A stretch of 64,000 bases of DNA from Synanceia verrucosa (lineage: Eukaryota > Chordata > Actinopteri > Perciformes > Synanceiidae): NCBI GenBank assembly GCA_029721515.1, contig CM056564.1:601204-665203 (forward strand). The letters are read 5' to 3'. The position numbers and the translations under genes are program-made. Shown here piece by piece: positions 60,501 to 64,000 of this stretch. The notes below the pieces were generated by a model that saw only the letters and a program-made list of their open reading frames with translations, made no database searches and was not told the origin of the DNA. Position 1 is the stretch's first letter. The number at the start of each line of letters is the position of its first letter.

Positions 60501-60939
60501 ATGTTCTTTTGATATTTTACACAGCATAGCTGAGAAGTTGAACAAGGTCCTATGTGTCATTTTTTTTGTTAATTTGAGAGACTTATTTTACACAACACAG
60601 TTGAGAAGTGTATGTACTGCACTATATTGTTAATAAATTGACTTGTTTTACAGTTATTTGACTTTTTCTACATTCTTTTTGTATTTGTAGGTATTAAATT
60701 GTCATATTATTGTTATTATACATTTATCATCATGTATTAGGTACTTTTACCATTAAGTGATATCTCAACCGTTTGGTAGAGGTCTGTAATTAAAAAACTG
60801 TGGGGTCTGTAAAAATAAAAACATTGATTCTTGTTATTAGTGCCCCAATAACATAAATAATGCAAATAAATAAGTTTTCCATGGTTTTTTCTTGGTGAGG
60901 ACCTTAAAGGGTTAAATTGAAAATAAGTCATCATTTAAG
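57505..60939 (+). mobile_element. piggyBac-family DNA transposon with 28-bp flanking direct repeats
   Basis: A perfect 28-bp sequence (ttaaattgaaaataag through catttaag) is at 57505-57532 and again at 60912-60939, with TTAA, the piggyBac target, near each end. The right end reads ccttaaaggg|ttaa, as piggyBac ends do; a matching left inverted end is not seen. The word accgtttggtagag occurs near both ends (57543, 60768) and inverted or near-inverted at 57892 and 58074. An upstream non-coding exon is suggested by a strong donor (caaag|gtaagt, 57778) and an acceptor (aataacag) just before the start codon. Poly(A) signal AATAAA is at 60632. Confidence 0.8.
58409..60390 (+). pseudogene. piggyBac transposase (PGBD-like), three frame changes
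   Basis: Starts at ATG 58409 directly after an acceptor. The N-terminus is acidic (DSDADLSDEDD), then basic (KRTKKGKK). The DDE core follows: VDEVMVSYKG (first Asp, codon 59194), FCDNYFTS (second Asp, 59590) and MGGIDLSDM (third pair, 59923 and 59932). A short intron, 59336-59467, has GT/AG borders. The C-terminal cysteine-rich domain (CSLCPKG, WKCVKCNIFLC) ends with TAA near 60390. The frame changes near 58815, near 59972 and near 60280, so the copy is inactive. It would cut and paste at TTAA. The catalytic Asp residues are intact, so the breaks may be recent or sequencing errors. Confidence 0.9.
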
Positions 60940-61102
60940 CACTCCAGTTGAATAAGGTAGTGTGACGTAGGCAGGAAACAGTGGGGAAGTTGGATTGCTG
61001 CAGTTAAACATGCAGCATTGAAAGGTTTATAACCCTGACATTTTGTTTTATCATGTTTATCATGATATTGACATTCAGCATTATTATAAAATTTAAATTT
61101 AC

Positions 61103-61602
61103 NNNNNNNNNNNNNNNNNNNNNNNNNNNNNNNNNNNNNNNNNNNNNNNNNNNNNNNNNNNNNNNNNNNNNNNNNNNNNNNNNNNNNNNNNNNNNNNNNN
61201 NNNNNNNNNNNNNNNNNNNNNNNNNNNNNNNNNNNNNNNNNNNNNNNNNNNNNNNNNNNNNNNNNNNNNNNNNNNNNNNNNNNNNNNNNNNNNNNNNNNN
61301 NNNNNNNNNNNNNNNNNNNNNNNNNNNNNNNNNNNNNNNNNNNNNNNNNNNNNNNNNNNNNNNNNNNNNNNNNNNNNNNNNNNNNNNNNNNNNNNNNNNN
61401 NNNNNNNNNNNNNNNNNNNNNNNNNNNNNNNNNNNNNNNNNNNNNNNNNNNNNNNNNNNNNNNNNNNNNNNNNNNNNNNNNNNNNNNNNNNNNNNNNNNN
61501 NNNNNNNNNNNNNNNNNNNNNNNNNNNNNNNNNNNNNNNNNNNNNNNNNNNNNNNNNNNNNNNNNNNNNNNNNNNNNNNNNNNNNNNNNNNNNNNNNNNN
61601 NN
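61103..61602. other. Assembly gap (500 N)
   Basis: 500 N placeholder. The duplicated block begins at its right edge. Confidence 1.
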
Positions 61603-62333
61603 AGAACAGCGGACAAGAAACAAAGAAATCTAAAGACATCTGCACCAGCATACAGTCAACTTTTCAACATTTTCATAAATATTCATGTGATTATAATGCC
61701 TTTATGATGATTCTAATGTCTGTTTATTCTGTGTTACAACCAGGTTCACTGCAAGCCCAGAATGGTGATCGTTCCCATGGAGACCACGGAGGTGTTTTCC
61801 CCTAATCTGACACGAATGGGGTTTTTCTCCTCTGGGCTCTATGAGAGGGTCATTCAGGAATTTTTCCCTAGAAAAGGGTTTTTGCCTGAATTTGCGGTGT
61901 AACCATTGATAGGTGTGACCTCTGAGAACAACTGAGATGCATTGAATCTGTTTGTTTTACAGCATGGACATTTGAGAATCATAAAGTTATAATGACTTGG
62001 GAGGCGACTGCCCGACGGCCTGTATTGGCCCGGGAACAGGTTCTCACTCTGAGTCTTTTCTTTCTGTTTTATGAAGATGGTTGTTATCTGTACTGAGTAA
62101 TATACAGTCATGTAATATCACTTGTGTAATTCTACAATCCCTGTTCTGTCTGTCTCAGCTGTGCTATAGCCAGAGAGTGCTATTCTCGCAAGAACAAATG
62201 CAACTGTTTTCCTGTTACTGACATCTTAATGATGTTTGATCTTAAGACCCTGCAAAAGGTTCAATCTGATGTTTGATGCTTTCAGTAAACTTTGTATTTA
62301 CTTAGTTGTTCCTATAGGAACAAAAGGAGGGAA
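61603..62333 (+). mobile_element. LTR element family 2, internal 3' part, copy C
   Basis: Matches 45259-45989 at an offset of 16,344 bp with few substitutions, including the polypurine tract before the LTR. Its 5' part is lost in the gap. Confidence 0.85.
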
Positions 62334-62769
62334 TGTGATGGAAATTTAGCTGATTGTATAAGCTGTTATGTCTGAACTCATGATGATGTCGCTGGAAGTT
62401 ATCTTGTTTTAGTTTTCACAGAGAACAGTGTGTGTCTTTTCCTCGCCATCAGGCCTGATAGACTTGTGGACTCTGTCTACAGTAAAACATACAGCATGTT
62501 CGTTTATCACTATGACGGTATTGCTTGTCAGCAGGAACTCACGTAAGCATGTATGTATCAGTAGTGCATAAATATTGTTTTTCCTTACATTCAGGATGGG
62601 CATTCACTCACAAAGCTCTGTGCTGTGTGTCTGAATTCTCATCTCTGTTCTGCAGACAGATATTAAAAGCAACTCTTTTGGGCAACTGAATCAGTGAAGT
62701 TACTCATTCCTTGTGTAATTAAAGAACCCTGTGGATATTAGACCATCCTGACAGAATATTTCCACAACA
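62334..62769 (+). mobile_element. Long terminal repeat, family 2, copy C (3' LTR)
   Basis: 436 bp, the same ends and right flank (gtagttttattttg) as copy B. The shared flank shows that B and C came from one insertion later duplicated with its surroundings. Confidence 0.9.
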
Positions 62770-63468
62770 GTAGTTTTATTTTGAAAAACTCCCAGACAGC
62801 TCAGTGGAGCCATCAAACATAATATGAACCTGAAAACAGAATTAAAATATCACTTAAGTACTTCCAGTTTCAGTTAGCATCTATGAGCTAAGCATGCTGC
62901 AAGCTAAGCATGTTTGTGCAGTTAATCAGATGGATGCTAACGGCTAACAGGCTAAAGCTACTATTTAGCAGTGATCAAGTCTCCACAGACCTGAGGATGA
63001 AACTAAATGAAGAAGTTAACTACAGGGCTTGTTAAATGGTGTCAGCTGACTGCAGATCAGTCAACATCATGAAGACTCTGGTCTAAGAGACAAACTCTGG
63101 TTGGCTTGTTGTCAACTGACATCATTGATCATTCAACCAATGTTAATATGATGTGTAAAACTGCTGGTGTATTATTGCTGGTGTGTTGTAGAAATTATGA
63201 GATTTTAAAAAAGCAATCACTTGGCAGTACTATTGTACATGAATATAGGTGTTTCTCTTTTTGTGTTTCTTTACATAAGTAATTGTAGCATTAACCACAC
63301 ACCTTTAGATTTTAATAAATCAATTATTAACAATTAACTGATGTAACTATTAGTTATCATTAGCTGTTATTTTTTTTATAATATTTTAAAGTAAGAGTAA
63401 TATTTCCATTTTATAAAATTTACAGCATGATGTGTATTTACAATATTATTATTATTATTTCAGAAAAG

Positions 63469-63540
63469 TCACTCTGATTTGATTTGGACACGTAACCTTT
63501 TGATCTGGAGTCAGACATGCTACCATTGTACCACAGAGTC
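63469..63540 (-). tRNA. tRNA-Trp (CCA), decayed duplicate
   Basis: Same as 47129-47200 except in the 3' T-stem and neighbouring bases (CAAAT in place of CACGC), which breaks T-stem pairing, and a lengthened T run after the anticodon stem. Anticodon CCA is kept. Probably a pseudogene. Confidence 0.75.
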
Positions 63541-63913
63541 TCTTTCACAGGACTGCAAACTTCTGACAAAACCTTAGAGTGAGTCCAGAGGCGTCACCAG
63601 GGATTTCCGGCCAAATGAAAAGAAATTTCAATGGGCCCCCCATTGCAGGCAAAATGTGTTTATACTGTTTCACATAAAATTATGCATTTCAGTGACACTT
63701 CTGAAAAGTGAGCTATCTTATAAACTGTGGACAAAGCTAGGAATAGCCAACAGGCTAATGTTCTGGAACTTTCCATCACATGAACCACTAACAGACCCAC
63801 CTCGCCTATGAAAGAACTGCCCTATTCTCTGCCCTCTGAACAACATCAACAACAAACATGGAGATATATAAGAGAGTGTCTACACAGACCCAGAAGGAAG
63901 CAGACAGTGGTGT

Positions 63914-63985
63914 GGTTCCATGGTGTAATAGTTAGCACTCTGGATTCTGAATCCAGTGATCTGAGTTCGACTCTCAGTGGAACAT
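63914..63985 (+). tRNA. tRNA-Gln (CTG), duplicate
   Basis: Identical over 72 nt to 47573-47644, including the TTTTT terminator, while flanks carry substitutions. This is consistent with either recent duplication or selection on the tRNA. Confidence 0.9.
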
Positions 63986-64000
63986 GTTTTTAAGCATGAG

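Larger units (their letters stand above)
62770..64000 (+). repeat. Segmental duplication unit, copy 2 (copy 1 at 46426-47660)
   Basis: Same order as copy 1 to the end of the window, with small differences such as a missing gtga near 63138 and changes in the tRNA-Trp T-arm. The duplication probably continues beyond 64000. Confidence 0.93.

Overview
This window reads as a repeat-dense stretch of a teleost fish genome, probably a spiny-rayed fish. The indicators are V-SINE retroposons, an L2-type LINE whose ORF1 carries an SGNH-hydrolase domain, a piggyBac transposon with a C-terminal cysteine-rich domain, a gammaretrovirus-like endogenous retrovirus and a eukaryotic tRNA cluster. Introns with GT/AG borders, many microsatellites and three 500-N scaffold gaps (16103-16602, 34603-35102, 61103-61602) fit a draft vertebrate assembly. 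I find no convincing intact host protein-coding gene. Almost everything recognisable is a transposable element, a duplication or a tRNA gene.

Layout. 1-2540: a V-SINE, an unrecognised exon (441-1004) and a duplicated segment. 3073-7755 (minus): a decayed multi-exon DNA transposase, with a 2.2 kb element (TGTAGCATA ends, 4-bp target duplication) inserted at one of its splice acceptors. A second copy of that element lies inverted at 12902-14144. 11386-12105: a 15-bp minisatellite of exactly 48 units, open on both strands. 16603-22508: a tandem array of about 450-bp monomers with a 1.5 kb higher-order repeat, whose last part is inverted. 22628-23191: an inverted, stop-riddled copy of the 441-1004 exon. 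23287-30830 (minus): a decayed endogenous retrovirus with gag, protease, RT, RNase H and integrase remnants and a 3' LTR that cuts a V-SINE.

31430-46425 holds a second LTR family (3' ends at 32690-34602 minus and 44721-46425 plus) on either side of an L2 LINE (37320-41272). 46426-55200 is a tRNA neighbourhood: Trp, Gln, Leu and Ala, plus decayed Gly, two Glu and an Asn-like gene whose anticodon reads GTA. It also has nested inverted duplications and SINEs. 57505-60939 is a piggyBac element flanked by perfect 28-bp direct repeats. 61603-64000 repeats 45259-47660 at an offset of about 16.34 kb, directly after a gap.

The parts do not form a pathway. The history visible here is transposition, segmental duplication and decay, with the tRNA genes as the main candidates for host function. 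The points most worth checking are the open frame conserved across the 450-bp array, the indel-free 48-unit minisatellite, the anticodon-switched tRNA, the piggyBac flanks, and whether the gap-adjacent duplication is real.
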